Shown here: in pieces, positions 34,320 to 42,934 of the stretch
Layout of the letters: each line of letters begins with the position of its first letter
Numbering within the stretch: the stretch's first letter is position 1
NCBI RefSeq assembly: GCF_020616515.1
Contig: NZ_CP085135.1
Coordinates: 5,379,001-5,443,000, forward strand
DNA: 64,000 bases
Source: Mesorhizobium sp. PAMC28654
Lineage (GTDB): Bacteria; Pseudomonadota; Alphaproteobacteria; Rhizobiales; Rhizobiaceae
Reading direction: 5' to 3'
The notes under the pieces: model-generated
Database searches by the model: none
Seen by the model: only the letters and a program-made list of their open reading frames with translations
What the model was told of the DNA's origin: nothing
Made by a program: the position numbers and the translations under genes

Positions 34320-35394
34320 GCAACCCGCTCTCCACTTTACCGAAGCAAGTCCAGCTTGCGCTTGGCCTTGGCCTGCTCACCATCGCCGGGCTCGTCCAGT
34401 TGTGGCACGTCTATCTGTTCGCATTCCTGCTCGGCTGCGCGACCGCGTTCGATGCGCCGGCTCGCCAGACATTCGTCTCGGACCTGGTCGGCGAGGCCGA
34501 TTTGTCGAACGCGGTGGCGCTGAACTCCACCTCGTTCAACGCGGCGCGGATGATCGGTCCCGCCGTCGCCGGCACCCTCATCGCTTCCGTCGGCTCCGGC
34601 TGGGTTTTTCTCATCAATGCGGCGTCGTTCGCAGCCGTCCTTGCCTCGCTTGGCCTGCTGCGTATTGGCGAGCTTCACCTGAAGGACAAGGCGCGACGAA
34701 CGAAGGGCAGCCTTGTCGAGGGTTTTGCCTATGTCTGGGGTCGTCCCGACCTCAAGGCCATCCTTTTCATGCTTTTCCTGATCGGCACGTTCGGGCTGAA
34801 CTTTCCGATCTTCATCTCGACCATGTCCGTCTCGGTCTTTCATGCCGGGGCAAGCGAGTATGGGCTGTTGACGTCGACAATGGCGATCGGCTCAGTCGCC
34901 GGCGCGTTGCTCGCCGCCCGGCGCGAACGGCCCCGCATGGTGTCTCTGCTGGCTGGCGCGGCGGTCTTCGGTTCTGGCTTTGCGTTGGCCGCGCTCATGC
35001 CCAACTACTGGCTGTTCGGCCTCTCGCTCATCGTTATCGGCGTTTCGGCGCAGACCGTCACCACCTCGACGATCAGCCTGGTGCAACTGTCGACCGAACC
35101 CGCCATGCGCGGCCGCGTCATGGCCATCCTGCTGGCCATCACGCTCGGTGGCACGCCCATCGGGGCGCCGATCGTCGGCAGGGTGGCCGACAGTTTCGGC
35201 CCGCGCTGGGCGCTTGGCGTCGGGGCGCTAGCAGGCCTGGGGGCAGCTGTTGTCGTGGCGCGCTACCTGGTGCGCTATCACCATATGCGGCTGCTCGTGA
35301 ATGCCGGACGCGTGCGCATCGTCATGGACGCCGACGCGGTCCTGGAGCATGCATGACGAAGGGGTAGCGGCGCCGAAGTGGACGCGCCTTGGCG

Positions 35395-35703
35395 TCAATC
35401 GGTCTTGGCGGGAGACAGGCCGAAGCCGCCCACGGGGTGAGTTTCTATGCGGAATTCCATGCCGGCAATCATCGTGCGTGCCTCGGCGATGGCTGCCTGC
35501 ACTTCCGGCAGCTGCAGCGATGCCTTGTGGCTGGCGGCGTCCGTCCACACCTCCGTCACCCAGATCGCGTCGGCGTCGGCCGGGTCCCTGGCGATCACAT
35601 AGCTCAGGCATCCCGGCAGCGCGCCGGTGTTGGCACGCAGGATGTCCATCACAGCATCGCGCTGGCCGCGCGTCGCCCGCATCTTGCCGATCAATCCGTA
35701 CAT
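35395..35703 (-). CDS. Antibiotic biosynthesis monooxygenase-domain (ABM) protein
   Basis: A 102-residue ABM/YgiN-like protein: YGLIGKMRATRGQRDAVMDILRANTGALPGCLSYVIARD and VTEVWTDAASHKASLQLPEVQAAIAEARTMI. It is a small ferredoxin-like-fold dimer that oxidises quinols or aromatic substrates without cofactor. The substrate is unknown. It converges with the disrupted MFS gene and is followed upstream by an SDR gene on the same strand, 64 bp away, possibly cotranscribed. Confidence 0.88.
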   Translation of the reverse strand: MYGLIGKMRATRGQRDAVMDILRANTGALPGCLSYVIARDPADADAIWVTEVWTDAASHKASLQLPEVQAAIAEARTMIAGMEFRIETHPVGGFGLSPAKTD

Positions 35704-35767
35704 TCCATTCGTCTCCCTTCAAAGCCTCCGACAAGAGCATGCGAGCCGCCAGTATGCAGTTAGCGGT

Positions 35768-36547
35768 TCAAGGCATCAACTGGCCGCCATTCACCTCGAT
35801 CACCTGACCGGTGATGTAGCCGCTCAGGAGATCGGAGGAGAGGAACAGATAGGCGCCGACGCAATCCTCAGCCGTGCCGGCGCGACCCTGAGGGATGGTG
35901 GCGACCATGCCCCTCATCTGCTCGTCGGTCGAATAGCGCTCATGGAAAGGGGTGGCGATGGTGCCCGGCGCCACGGCGTTGACGCGGATGCCAAAGCCGA
36001 TCAGTTCCTTGGCCATGCCGCGCGTCACATTGGAGACGAAGGCCTTGGCCGAGCCGTAGAGCCCGGCGCCGCCGCCGGCGCCATTGCGCGCGGCGATCGA
36101 GGAGGTGTTGACGATGAAGCCGCCCTGTTTCTTCAGCCATGGGATCGCCTTGCGCGAAGCGGTCAGCACGGAGCGGGCGTTGAGGTCCATCACCGCATCG
36201 TAATGGGCCTCGGTCTGCTCGGCATAGGGGATACGGCCGAGCATGCCGCCGGCATTGTTGACGAGGCCATCGAGGCGGCCGAAATGTTGCGCGCTCTCCT
36301 CGACGACGCGTTCGACATCGGCGGGCACCGAAAAGTCGCCCTGGACGAGAAACACCTCGCCGCCCTTGTCGCGGATGGTGCCGCCAAGTGTCTCGGCGGC
36401 CTGCCGGCTCGAATTGTAGTGCAGCGCCACCCGGCTGTTTTGAGCGGCATAGGCCAGTGCCAGTGCCGCACCGATACCGGTCGAGGCGCCGGTGACCAGC
36501 ACCGCCTTGCCGGCGAGATCGGGGATCGAGAGCGTGTTTTGCGGCAC
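35768..36547 (-). CDS. Short-chain dehydrogenase/reductase
   Basis: A 259-residue SDR with TGASTGIGAALALAYA (cofactor motif), NNAGGMLG, the catalytic serine in IVNTSSIAARNG and YGSAK for Tyr-Lys. The C-terminus YITGQVIEVNGGQLMP is classical. The GTG at 36547 is taken as start because GGAGGA lies seven bases upstream; an in-frame TTG further up has no such signal. The substrate is not predictable. It probably shares a transcript with the ABM protein gene downstream. Confidence 0.87.
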   Translation of the reverse strand: MPQNTLSIPDLAGKAVLVTGASTGIGAALALAYAAQNSRVALHYNSSRQAAETLGGTIRDKGGEVFLVQGDFSVPADVERVVEESAQHFGRLDGLVNNAGGMLGRIPYAEQTEAHYDAVMDLNARSVLTASRKAIPWLKKQGGFIVNTSSIAARNGAGGGAGLYGSAKAFVSNVTRGMAKELIGFGIRVNAVAPGTIATPFHERYSTDEQMRGMVATIPQGRAGTAEDCVGAYLFLSSDLLSGYITGQVIEVNGGQLMP

Positions 36548-36608
36548 CGCAATTCCTCCAGGGATTTCCAACGGGCCCGGCTGTTCCCGGCCTTCTCAGG
36601 ACTGTGCA

Positions 36609-37046
36609 CTATGGCCGCAGATACGCATAGCCCTGGCGTTGCAGTTCGGCGAGCTTGACGACGCCGCCCTTGTCGGCGGCGTGGAAGCCGTCGAGCAGGT
36701 CGGTCAGTGCGATATCCATGCCTTGCATGGTGTTGGCGCAGGCATAGGGGCTGAGGCCTTGCTGGGTCAGCCCGGAGAGGCGGCTGGAGATGGCTCCGGA
36801 GGCGCTCTTCGACTTGAAGGCGGCAAGTGCGGGGCCATGCACGACCAGCACGATCTCGACATTGCCGCCGGTGCCCTCATAGTGGTTCTTGATGTTGCCG
36901 AGCACGAAGCCGACCTTGTCGACGTCGCTCAGATGGTAGGCGACCTTCGGCTTTTCCTCCGCCATGGCCGCTGCCGCTGTTCGCAGGCCAAGAAGCGTTC
37001 CTGCTCCGGCAAGAACCACGCGAAAAATGTCGCGGCGTCGCATCAC
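36609..37046 (-). CDS. DsrE-family exported protein with Tat-like signal
   Basis: A 145-residue protein with a signal beginning MMRRRDIFRVVLAGAGTLLGL (twin-arginine-like) and cleavage near AAAAMA. The mature part KVAYHLSDVDKVGFVLGNIKNHYEGTGG...VLVVHGPALAAF matches the DsrE/DsrF-like fold of sulfur-transfer proteins. A cysteine (YACANTMQGM) sits where DsrE-like proteins carry their active residue. Periplasmic location and sulfur chemistry are inferred from the family. Confidence 0.82.
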   Translation of the reverse strand: MMRRRDIFRVVLAGAGTLLGLRTAAAAMAEEKPKVAYHLSDVDKVGFVLGNIKNHYEGTGGNVEIVLVVHGPALAAFKSKSASGAISSRLSGLTQQGLSPYACANTMQGMDIALTDLLDGFHAADKGGVVKLAELQRQGYAYLRP

Positions 37047-37140
37047 ACCGTCCTCCCATGCCTGCCCGCGAATTGCGTGGCCTCGGCCCCGATCCTAGCA
37101 TAAAATGGAACAACGTCCTGTCGATGCGAGGAGAGGTCAC

Positions 37141-38229
37141 ATGGCGTTGAAGGCAGTTCTGGGCGCCGGGTTCGGTACGGCGCTGCTTGCACTATTGTCC
37201 TGCGCGGCCTTCGCCGACGATGCGCCCAAGCTCAGCGAACTCAGTCCGGACGGCAAGGATGCCTGTTTCGGCCGCGTCTACGATGCCGCCCATCTCAAGG
37301 CACACCCGCAGCAAAAAGTGGCGCGGATTTTCTTCTACTACGGCCACGATCCGGTGAGCCGTCCGAACGAGGAGCCGGCACCCGGTTCCGACACATCCTA
37401 CAACGCTTTCATGACCACGACCCTGCGCGGCGCCAGCAAGCCCGACTGGGCCGGGGGCTGGTGCAACAGGCAAGATCCCGGCGACAAGTCCAGCGGCATC
37501 CACTGCGGCATGGACTGCGACCGCACCCTGGCGTCGCTGAAGGTCGACGACAAGGGCCGTCTGGTGATCTCGGACGTGCAGCCCGATCTCTATCTCGATG
37601 CGGGGTCGGAGGAAGAGCTGGGCACCGCCGAATACAACAAGCAGGCGCTTGGCAAGGAGGATGACGGCTTCCTTCTGGATTCCATGCCGTCAGCGACCTG
37701 CAAGGCCGAGTTCGCGCTGATAGATCCGGTCGATCCGGCGCTCGGCGCACCGCTGCGCGAGCGGCTGAAGCCGGACCAGGCGTTCTGCTACGGACGCGAC
37801 TACGATGACGCGCATATGGCTGGTCATACCGGCCAGCTCACGCAGTCGATCCGGGTTTTCCGAGGCCCACTCGAACTGGCCTCGTTCGCCAAGGATGGCG
37901 ATGCCTCGAACTGGCCGAATGGAGCCGACATTGCCGTGTCGGTGACCAAGCGGCAGAAGTCGGGCAAGGTCACGCAGATCTATTCCTGCCAGGGCGAGGC
38001 GGACCAATGGCGTTGCGCTGCAAGCGCGAAGATGAGCGACTTTTCCTGCGACATCGCGCAGAAGGAAATCTTCCTGCGTCGCGGCGCCAACGGCACGATG
38101 ATGCTGGCCAACCCCAACAGCAGCCTGCCCATCGTCGATCTCTGCTCGAAGGCCGCCGACGGCAAGACGAAATCCGACGACAAGGTCTACCGCCTGCAGC
38201 CAATGCCGCAATCGGCCTGCGCGCCGTAG
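37141..38229 (+). CDS. Secreted protein with a duplicated domain, function unknown
   Basis: A 362-residue protein with a signal peptide (MALKAVLGAGFGTALLALLSCAAFA). Two repeats are visible: DACFGRVYDAAHLKAHPQQKVARIF near 40-65 and QAFCYGRDYDDAHMAGHTGQLTQSI near 213-238, each followed by a beta-rich segment with paired cysteines. A tandem duplication of a domain of about 170 residues is the simplest reading. No named family was recognised. GAGAGG lies before the ATG at 37141. A long palindrome follows the stop. Confidence 0.75.
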   Translation: MALKAVLGAGFGTALLALLSCAAFADDAPKLSELSPDGKDACFGRVYDAAHLKAHPQQKVARIFFYYGHDPVSRPNEEPAPGSDTSYNAFMTTTLRGASKPDWAGGWCNRQDPGDKSSGIHCGMDCDRTLASLKVDDKGRLVISDVQPDLYLDAGSEEELGTAEYNKQALGKEDDGFLLDSMPSATCKAEFALIDPVDPALGAPLRERLKPDQAFCYGRDYDDAHMAGHTGQLTQSIRVFRGPLELASFAKDGDASNWPNGADIAVSVTKRQKSGKVTQIYSCQGEADQWRCAASAKMSDFSCDIAQKEIFLRRGANGTMMLANPNSSLPIVDLCSKAADGKTKSDDKVYRLQPMPQSACAP

Positions 38230-38240
38230 GCCTGCCGATA

Positions 38241-38356
38241 TTCAGGTGATGCCGGCCTGCGAACGGCGGCTTCCTGCGCTTCCGGTGCTCACGTACTTAA
38301 AGTACGCTCCGCTCCGGTTCTCGGAAGCCGCCATTCTCGGCTCGGCCTGACCTGAA
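38241..38356. repeat. Nested intergenic palindrome
   Basis: The outer arms TTCAGGT (38241-38247) and ACCTGAA (38350-38356) and the inner arms GGCGGCTTCC (38265-38274) and GGAAGCCGCC (38323-38332) fold into one long imperfect hairpin, with a third dyad, ACGTACTTAAAGTACG, near the centre. It is non-coding, 12 bp after the previous stop and 30 bp before an IS630-family element. It looks like a dispersed REP-type element that could also terminate transcription. Confidence 0.65.
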
Positions 38357-38386
38357 TCTCGACAGACCTTAGCAAATCGCAAGCTA

Positions 38387-39440
38387 GAGCAAAATCCGAG
38401 CGGATAGAATCGATAGGGGTTTCGTTGGGATTGGAAATCTGATTCAGCATATCTGCTGGATTCGGAGGCCGGCATGGCATGGCGAAATCCTTATCGGAAG
38501 ATTTGCGGGCTCGGGTGGTCGCAGCGGTTGATGGCGGCCTGTCGCGACGGGCGGCAGCGGCGCGATTTGGCGTGGCGGCGGCAAGCTCGGTGCGTTGGGT
38601 CCGGGAATGGCGCGAGACCGGAGCCACCTGCGCAAAGCCGCAGGGCGGCGACAGGCGGTCCCACCGCGTTGAAGCGTATCGCGACATCATCCTGGCGGCG
38701 ATCGAGAGGCGGGTGGACATCACGCTGGTCGAACTCGCCGAGTTGCTGCGACAGGAGCATGGCGCGTCGTTTGCGACGAGCACGATCTGGCGGTTTCTCG
38801 ATCGTCACTCCATGACCTTCAAAAAAAACGGCGCACGCCAGCGAGCAGGAGCGGCCAGACGTGGCGGCGCGACGAAACGCCTGGTTCGACGCCCAGCCCG
38901 ATCTTGATCCCGAGCATCTGGTCTTCATCGACGAGACCGGAGCCTCGACAAAGATGGCTCGACTGCGGGGGCGCACGAAGCGCGGGATGCGGTGCCGATC
39001 GCCAATCCCGCATGGCCATTGGAAGACGACGACGTTCACCGGCGCCCTGCGCCTCACTGGCATGACCGCGCCAATGGTCCTGGACGGCCCGATGACTGGC
39101 GAATGGTTTGTCGCCTATGTCGAGCAGGTTCTCGTGCCGACGCTGCGGCCCGACGATGTCGTGATCCTCGACAACCTGCCGGCGCACAAAAGCGCAGCCG
39201 CCCGTGTGGCGATCGAAGCAACCGGCGCAAGGATGATGTTCCTCCCGCCCTATTCCCCCGACTTCAACCCGATCGAGAACGCCTTTTCCAAGCTGAAATC
39301 GATTCTACGCAAAGCCGCCGCACGAACCGTCGCGGAATTGTGGGATACCATCAGCGCCGCACTGCCTTGCTTCACACCAACCGAGTGCGCCAACTACTTC
39401 GCCGCAACAGGATATGAGCCGGAATGATCAGATTCTGCTC
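38387..39440 (+). mobile_element. Complete IS630-family insertion sequence (about 1054 bp)
   Basis: The outer ends GAGCAAAATCCGA (38387 on) and, on the other strand, GAGCAGAATCTGA (ending 39440) form a 13-bp terminal inverted repeat with two mismatches. TA dinucleotides flank both ends (38385-38386 and 39441-39442), the TA duplication typical of IS630/Tc1-mariner elements. Inside is a two-frame transposase. Its right end lies 10 bp from the stop of the CDF exporter gene, which remains intact. Confidence 0.88.
38479..39427 (+). CDS. IS630-family transposase, two overlapping frames
   Basis: The first frame (38479-38907) supplies the helix-turn-helix N-terminus (SEDLRARVVAAVDGGLSRRAAAARFGVAAASSVRWV). 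The second (to 39427) supplies the DDE domain: D in HLVFIDETGAS, D in VVILDNLPAHKS, E in PPYSPDFNPIENAFSKLKSILRK. The frames join at a run of eight A residues (38821-38828), where a +1 (or -2) shift reads FKKTAHASEQERPDV. Slippery A runs are the usual frameshift sites in this family, so this is probably programmed expression and not decay. Confidence 0.88.
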
Positions 39441-39450
39441 TAGCGCGAGG

Positions 39451-40398
39451 TTACGCGAACGGAACGGCGGTCGTGCCTTTGGGCAGCTTGGCCTCTTCCT
39501 CGGGCTCGACATGGATGATGACGCGCACGGAGGGGATTTCGGCCCTCAGCGCGTCCTCGATGCGGTCGCAGATGACGTGGCTGTCGCCGACCGTCATGTC
39601 GGCGTCGACAACCAGATGGAACTCGATGAAGGTGGCACGGCCGGCGATGCGGGTCTTGAGGTCGTGGACCTCCAGCGCGCCCTTGCTTTTGGCCGAGATG
39701 ATGTCGCGGATGTGCATGCGCTCCTGCGTATCGACGGCGCGGTCCATCAGCCCGTTCATCGACGAGCCGATGACATGCCAGCCCTGCCACAGGATGTTCA
39801 GCGCCACGATGACGGCAAGTGCCGGATCGAGGATCTGCCAGCCGGTGAGGATGGCGCCGACAAGGCCGCCGAAGACGCCGATCGAGGTGACCACGTCGGT
39901 CATGATGTGATTGCCGTCGGCAACCAGCGCCGGTGATTTCTGGGCCCGGCCGGCGCGGATCAGCGTCCATGCCCAGAAGGCATTGATAACCGTGGCGACG
40001 CCGTTGACGGCAAGGCCGTTCCAGGGCTTTTCCAGTGGCGCCGGCGTCTGCCACGAGCGCCAGACCTCGTTAAGGATCAGGAGTGCCGCGAGCACGATCA
40101 GCACGCCTTCCAGCACGGCCGAGAAATATTCGGCCTTGTGGTGGCCGAACGGATGATCCTGGTCGGCCGGCTTGTGGCTGACCTGGATCGCCCAGAAGGC
40201 GGCGACCGAAGCGATGACGTTGACGATCGATTCCAGCGCGTCGGAATAGAGCGCCACGGAGCCGGTGAGATACCAGGCGGCGAGCTTCAGGCCGAGCACG
40301 ACAGCCGCGATGATGATCGACCAGAAGGCGAGGGCTGCCACCTTCTTCTTGGCCGCCGCCTTTGCTTCGATCGCCATCATGTTCCCGGCTTCGACCAT
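39451..40398 (-). CDS. Cation diffusion facilitator (CDF) metal exporter
   Basis: A 315-residue CDF protein: six membrane segments, with the metal-site aspartate in YSDALESIVNVIAS (TM2), the loop DHPFGHHKAEYFSAVLEG, a second site in NHIMTDVVTSIGVFGG (TM5), and the cytoplasmic ferredoxin-like domain with HDLKTR and EFHLVVDADMTVGDSH. It exports a divalent metal such as Zn2+, Fe2+ or Mn2+ in exchange for protons; specificity is not decidable here. The first ATG is 5 bp after the trpE(G) stop, so it may be cotranscribed with it; ATGs at 40380 and 40377 are alternatives. Confidence 0.88.
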   Translation of the reverse strand: MVEAGNMMAIEAKAAAKKKVAALAFWSIIIAAVVLGLKLAAWYLTGSVALYSDALESIVNVIASVAAFWAIQVSHKPADQDHPFGHHKAEYFSAVLEGVLIVLAALLILNEVWRSWQTPAPLEKPWNGLAVNGVATVINAFWAWTLIRAGRAQKSPALVADGNHIMTDVVTSIGVFGGLVGAILTGWQILDPALAVIVALNILWQGWHVIGSSMNGLMDRAVDTQERMHIRDIISAKSKGALEVHDLKTRIAGRATFIEFHLVVDADMTVGDSHVICDRIEDALRAEIPSVRVIIHVEPEEEAKLPKGTTAVPFA

Positions 40399-40403
40399 GT
40401 TCG

Positions 40404-42596
40404 TCAGGCGGCCTTTTCCTTGGCCTTGCGCGGCAGGTGGGCAACGATGTTCTCGATGATGCGCATGCCGGCATTGTGGCCGAGGGTCATGATCGATTCC
40501 GGATGGAACTGCACCGCGGCGATCGGTTCCTTGCGGTGTTCGAAGGCCATGATGACGCCGTCCTCGGTCTCGGCCGTGACGATGAAATCGTCGGGCAGTC
40601 GGACCGGATCGGCGAAGATCGAGTGGTAGCGGCCGACGGTGACTTCCTTGGGCAGGCCGGAGAAGATGATGCCGGGCTTGGAGACGCGGATGCGCGACGG
40701 CTTGCCGTGCATGGGTATGTGCAACTGCCTGAGTTCACCGCCATAGGCCTCGGCCAGCGCCTGCAGGCCAAGGCAGACGCCGAAGATCGGCAGGTCACGG
40801 GCACGGGCCTTCTTGATGGTGGCGGCGCAGTCGAAATCCTTCGGCGTGCCGGGGCCGGGCGACAGCACGACGAGGTCGGGCTTCAGCCGGTCGAACACTT
40901 CTTCGGGCACCGGCGTGCGCACGGTCGAGACATTGGCGCCGGTCTGGCGGAAATAATTGGCCAGCGTGTGGACGAAGCTATCCTCGTGGTCGACCAGCAG
41001 GATGTTGACGCCATCGCCGACGCGCGCGGTGGTGCGCTCGGTGCTTGCGGCGTTGCCGGCCTTGGCGTCGCGGATGGCGGAGAGCATGGCGGATGCCTTC
41101 AGTTCGGTTTCGGCTTCTTCTTCCTCTGGAACGCTGTCGAAGAGCAAAGTGGCGCCGGCACGCACCTCGGCGATGCCGTCCTTGATGCGGATGGTGCGCA
41201 AGGTCAAGCCGGTGTTCATGTCACCGTTGAAGTTGACCATGCCGATCGCCCCGCCATACCAGGCGCGCGGGCTCTTCTCGTTCTGCTCGATGAAGCGCAT
41301 AGCCCATAATTTTGGCGCGCCGGTGACGGTGACCGCCCAGGCATGCGACAAAAATGCATCAAAGGCATCCATGCCTTCTCGCAGCCGGCCTTCGATGTGA
41401 TCCACTGTGTGGATCAGGCGCGAATACATCTCGATCTGGCGGCGGCCGATGACGCGCACCGAACCCGGCTCGCAGACGCGCGACTTGTCGTTGCGGTCGA
41501 CGTCCGAGCACATGGTCAGCTCGGACTCGTCCTTCTTCGAATTAAGCAGTTTCAGGATCTGCTCGCTGTCGGAGATGGCGTCCTCGCCGCGCTTGATGGT
41601 GCCCGAAATCGGGCAGGTCTCGATGCGGCGGCCGTTGACGCGCACGAACATCTCCGGCGAGGCGCCGATCAGATACTCGCCTTCGCCGAGATTGATGAAG
41701 AAGGAATAGGGCGAGGGGTTGATGGCCTTGAGCTTGCGTGAAATCTCGGACGGTTGTGTCTCGCAGCGCTCATAGAACATCTGGCCGGGCACGACCTCGA
41801 ACAGGTCGCCGCGCCTGAAGCTCTCCATCGCCTTGCGCACGATGTTGGCATATTCGCCAGGCTCATGGTCGCCGCGCGGCGGAATGCGGTCGGGGCTTTT
41901 GAATGGCTCGGCGACTTCGTCGCGCGGCAGCCCTTCCGTCGAAAACCCGTCACCGGAATAGTCGTAGCGGTCGGTCCAGGCCTTGGCCGAATAATGGTCG
42001 ACGACGAGGATCTCGTCGGGCAGGAACAGCACGAGGTCGCGCTGGCTCGCCTTGCGTTCGAGCTTGTAGTCGACCGGATCGAACTGGAAGGCGAGGTCGT
42101 AGCCGAAGGCGCCGTAGAGACCGAGATTGGCATCTTCCGCCGTCTTGAACAGCGCCGTGATGGCGCGCAGCACGGTGAAGACAGAGGGAACGCGGCTGCG
42201 CTCCTCCTCGGTGAAGACACGGCCAGGCTTGGCGACGTCGAGCCGAATGAGCTTTTTCGAGGTTTCCGTGATCGTCACCTCGGCGAGGCCGCCAAGTGTC
42301 TTGCCGATGACCGGTAACAGCGCCTCGCCGCGGCCGTTCAAGGCCTCGATGCGCATGGCGCGGCCGCGTGCGGAGACCACCAGCGGCGGGTCGATGATGG
42401 CGGTGTCCCATCGCGTGTAGCGGCCGGGATATTCGTAATTCGAGGAAAAGACGGCACCCCGGCGCGAATTCAGTCCATCGATATAGGCATCGATCGCGCC
42501 CTCGTAAGGCCGGTCATGGCGCTCGCGGGTGATGGTCACGCCGCCCGCGGTCACGAACTGTTCGGCCCCGTTTTCCAGAACTTTCATCGTCGTCAT
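40404..42596 (-). CDS. trpE(G): Anthranilate synthase, fused TrpE(G)
   Basis: The first enzyme of tryptophan synthesis: chorismate plus glutamine to anthranilate. The 730-residue protein is the fusion known from rhizobia. The TrpE domain (about 1-510) has EYPGRYTRW near the N-terminus and the catalytic core from [14 protein letters not shown] to [14 protein letters not shown]. The TrpG amidotransferase (about 530-725) has the cysteine in [13 protein letters not shown] and the histidine-glutamate pair in AVQFHPESI. Starting at 42596 gives the expected length; a longer frame covers the attenuator. Regulation is by the leader trpL upstream. Confidence 0.95.
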   Translation of the reverse strand: MTTMKVLENGAEQFVTAGGVTITRERHDRPYEGAIDAYIDGLNSRRGAVFSSNYEYPGRYTRWDTAIIDPPLVVSARGRAMRIEALNGRGEALLPVIGKTLGGLAEVTITETSKKLIRLDVAKPGRVFTEEERSRVPSVFTVLRAITALFKTAEDANLGLYGAFGYDLAFQFDPVDYKLERKASQRDLVLFLPDEILVVDHYSAKAWTDRYDYSGDGFSTEGLPRDEVAEPFKSPDRIPPRGDHEPGEYANIVRKAMESFRRGDLFEVVPGQMFYERCETQPSEISRKLKAINPSPYSFFINLGEGEYLIGASPEMFVRVNGRRIETCPISGTIKRGEDAISDSEQILKLLNSKKDESELTMCSDVDRNDKSRVCEPGSVRVIGRRQIEMYSRLIHTVDHIEGRLREGMDAFDAFLSHAWAVTVTGAPKLWAMRFIEQNEKSPRAWYGGAIGMVNFNGDMNTGLTLRTIRIKDGIAEVRAGATLLFDSVPEEEEAETELKASAMLSAIRDAKAGNAASTERTTARVGDGVNILLVDHEDSFVHTLANYFRQTGANVSTVRTPVPEEVFDRLKPDLVVLSPGPGTPKDFDCAATIKKARARDLPIFGVCLGLQALAEAYGGELRQLHIPMHGKPSRIRVSKPGIIFSGLPKEVTVGRYHSIFADPVRLPDDFIVTAETEDGVIMAFEHRKEPIAAVQFHPESIMTLGHNAGMRIIENIVAHLPRKAKEKAA

Positions 42597-42662
42597 TGCC
42601 GTCTCCATCAGCGTCTTGGGTATTTTCAGCTTCTTGGGGCAACGGACCCGGGGATGGCTTGG

Positions 42663-42705
42663 AAAAAACAAATGGCCGCCCGGATATTCCGTTGCGGCCA
42701 CCTTC
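42663..42705 (-). terminator. Attenuation terminator of trpE(G)
   Basis: TGGCCGC (42673-42679) and GCGGCCA (42694-42700) pair around a 14-nt loop, with extension by flanking bases. On the minus strand the stem is followed by TTTGTTTTTT. It lies between the leader peptide and the trpE(G) start, as an attenuator should. Confidence 0.85.
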
Positions 42706-42739
42706 CATTTTTACGCGCACGCGTTCGAACAGGCCGCTG

Positions 42740-42784
42740 TCAGCAGGCCCACCACCAAATGGTCTTGATCGAACGCATGTTCAT
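42740..42784 (-). CDS. trpL: trp leader peptide (WWW attenuator)
   Basis: A 14-residue ORF, MNMRSIKTIWWWAC, with three consecutive tryptophan codons just before its end, followed about 35-40 bp later by the attenuator terminator. This matches the trpE(G) attenuation system described in Sinorhizobium meliloti. It was too short to show as a longer reading frame but is clear by sequence. Confidence 0.92.
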   Translation of the reverse strand: MNMRSIKTIWWWAC

Positions 42785-42934
42785 GGCGAAATCCATAGCC
42801 GCGAAAACCGGGATGCGCAACAGGTTTGAAAGCCTGTTCAGTGGCTGCCGCTTCTACACCTCATGGCACATCGTCAAAGCCGGCAGCCCCGTCTACCCTT
42901 GGTGTCCGACAGCGGAAAGACGGGAAAGACATCA

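Larger units (their letters stand above)
33117..34353 (+). mobile_element. Complete IS3-family insertion sequence (1237 bp)
   Basis: Terminal inverted repeats of 26 bp lie at 33117-33142 and 34328-34353. Both begin TGGACTTGC and end AAAGTGGAGAG, with four mismatches between. The direct duplication GCT flanks the element (33114-33116 and 34354-34356), the usual 3-bp IS3 target repeat. It contains overlapping orfA and orfB with intact frames and the DDE triad, so it should be able to transpose. It reads in the same direction as the disrupted gene. Confidence 0.95.
32833..35356 (+). pseudogene. MFS exporter gene split by an IS3-family insertion
   Basis: The original gene encoded an MFS protein of about 427 residues (EntS/MFS_3-like). 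Residues before the insertion run to QGAMGLL (33116). After the element, removal of one copy of the GCT duplication restores the frame: QGAMGLL followed by ALGLGLLTIAG and the rest to 35356. The 5' fragment now ends in IS sequence (LAPKKWRVSF, stop at 33153). The 3' fragment of 346 residues can restart at an ATG at 34316 inside the IS, overlapping the orfB stop. Loss of the first two or so membrane segments makes function unlikely. Third target of the MarR operon. Confidence 0.9.
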
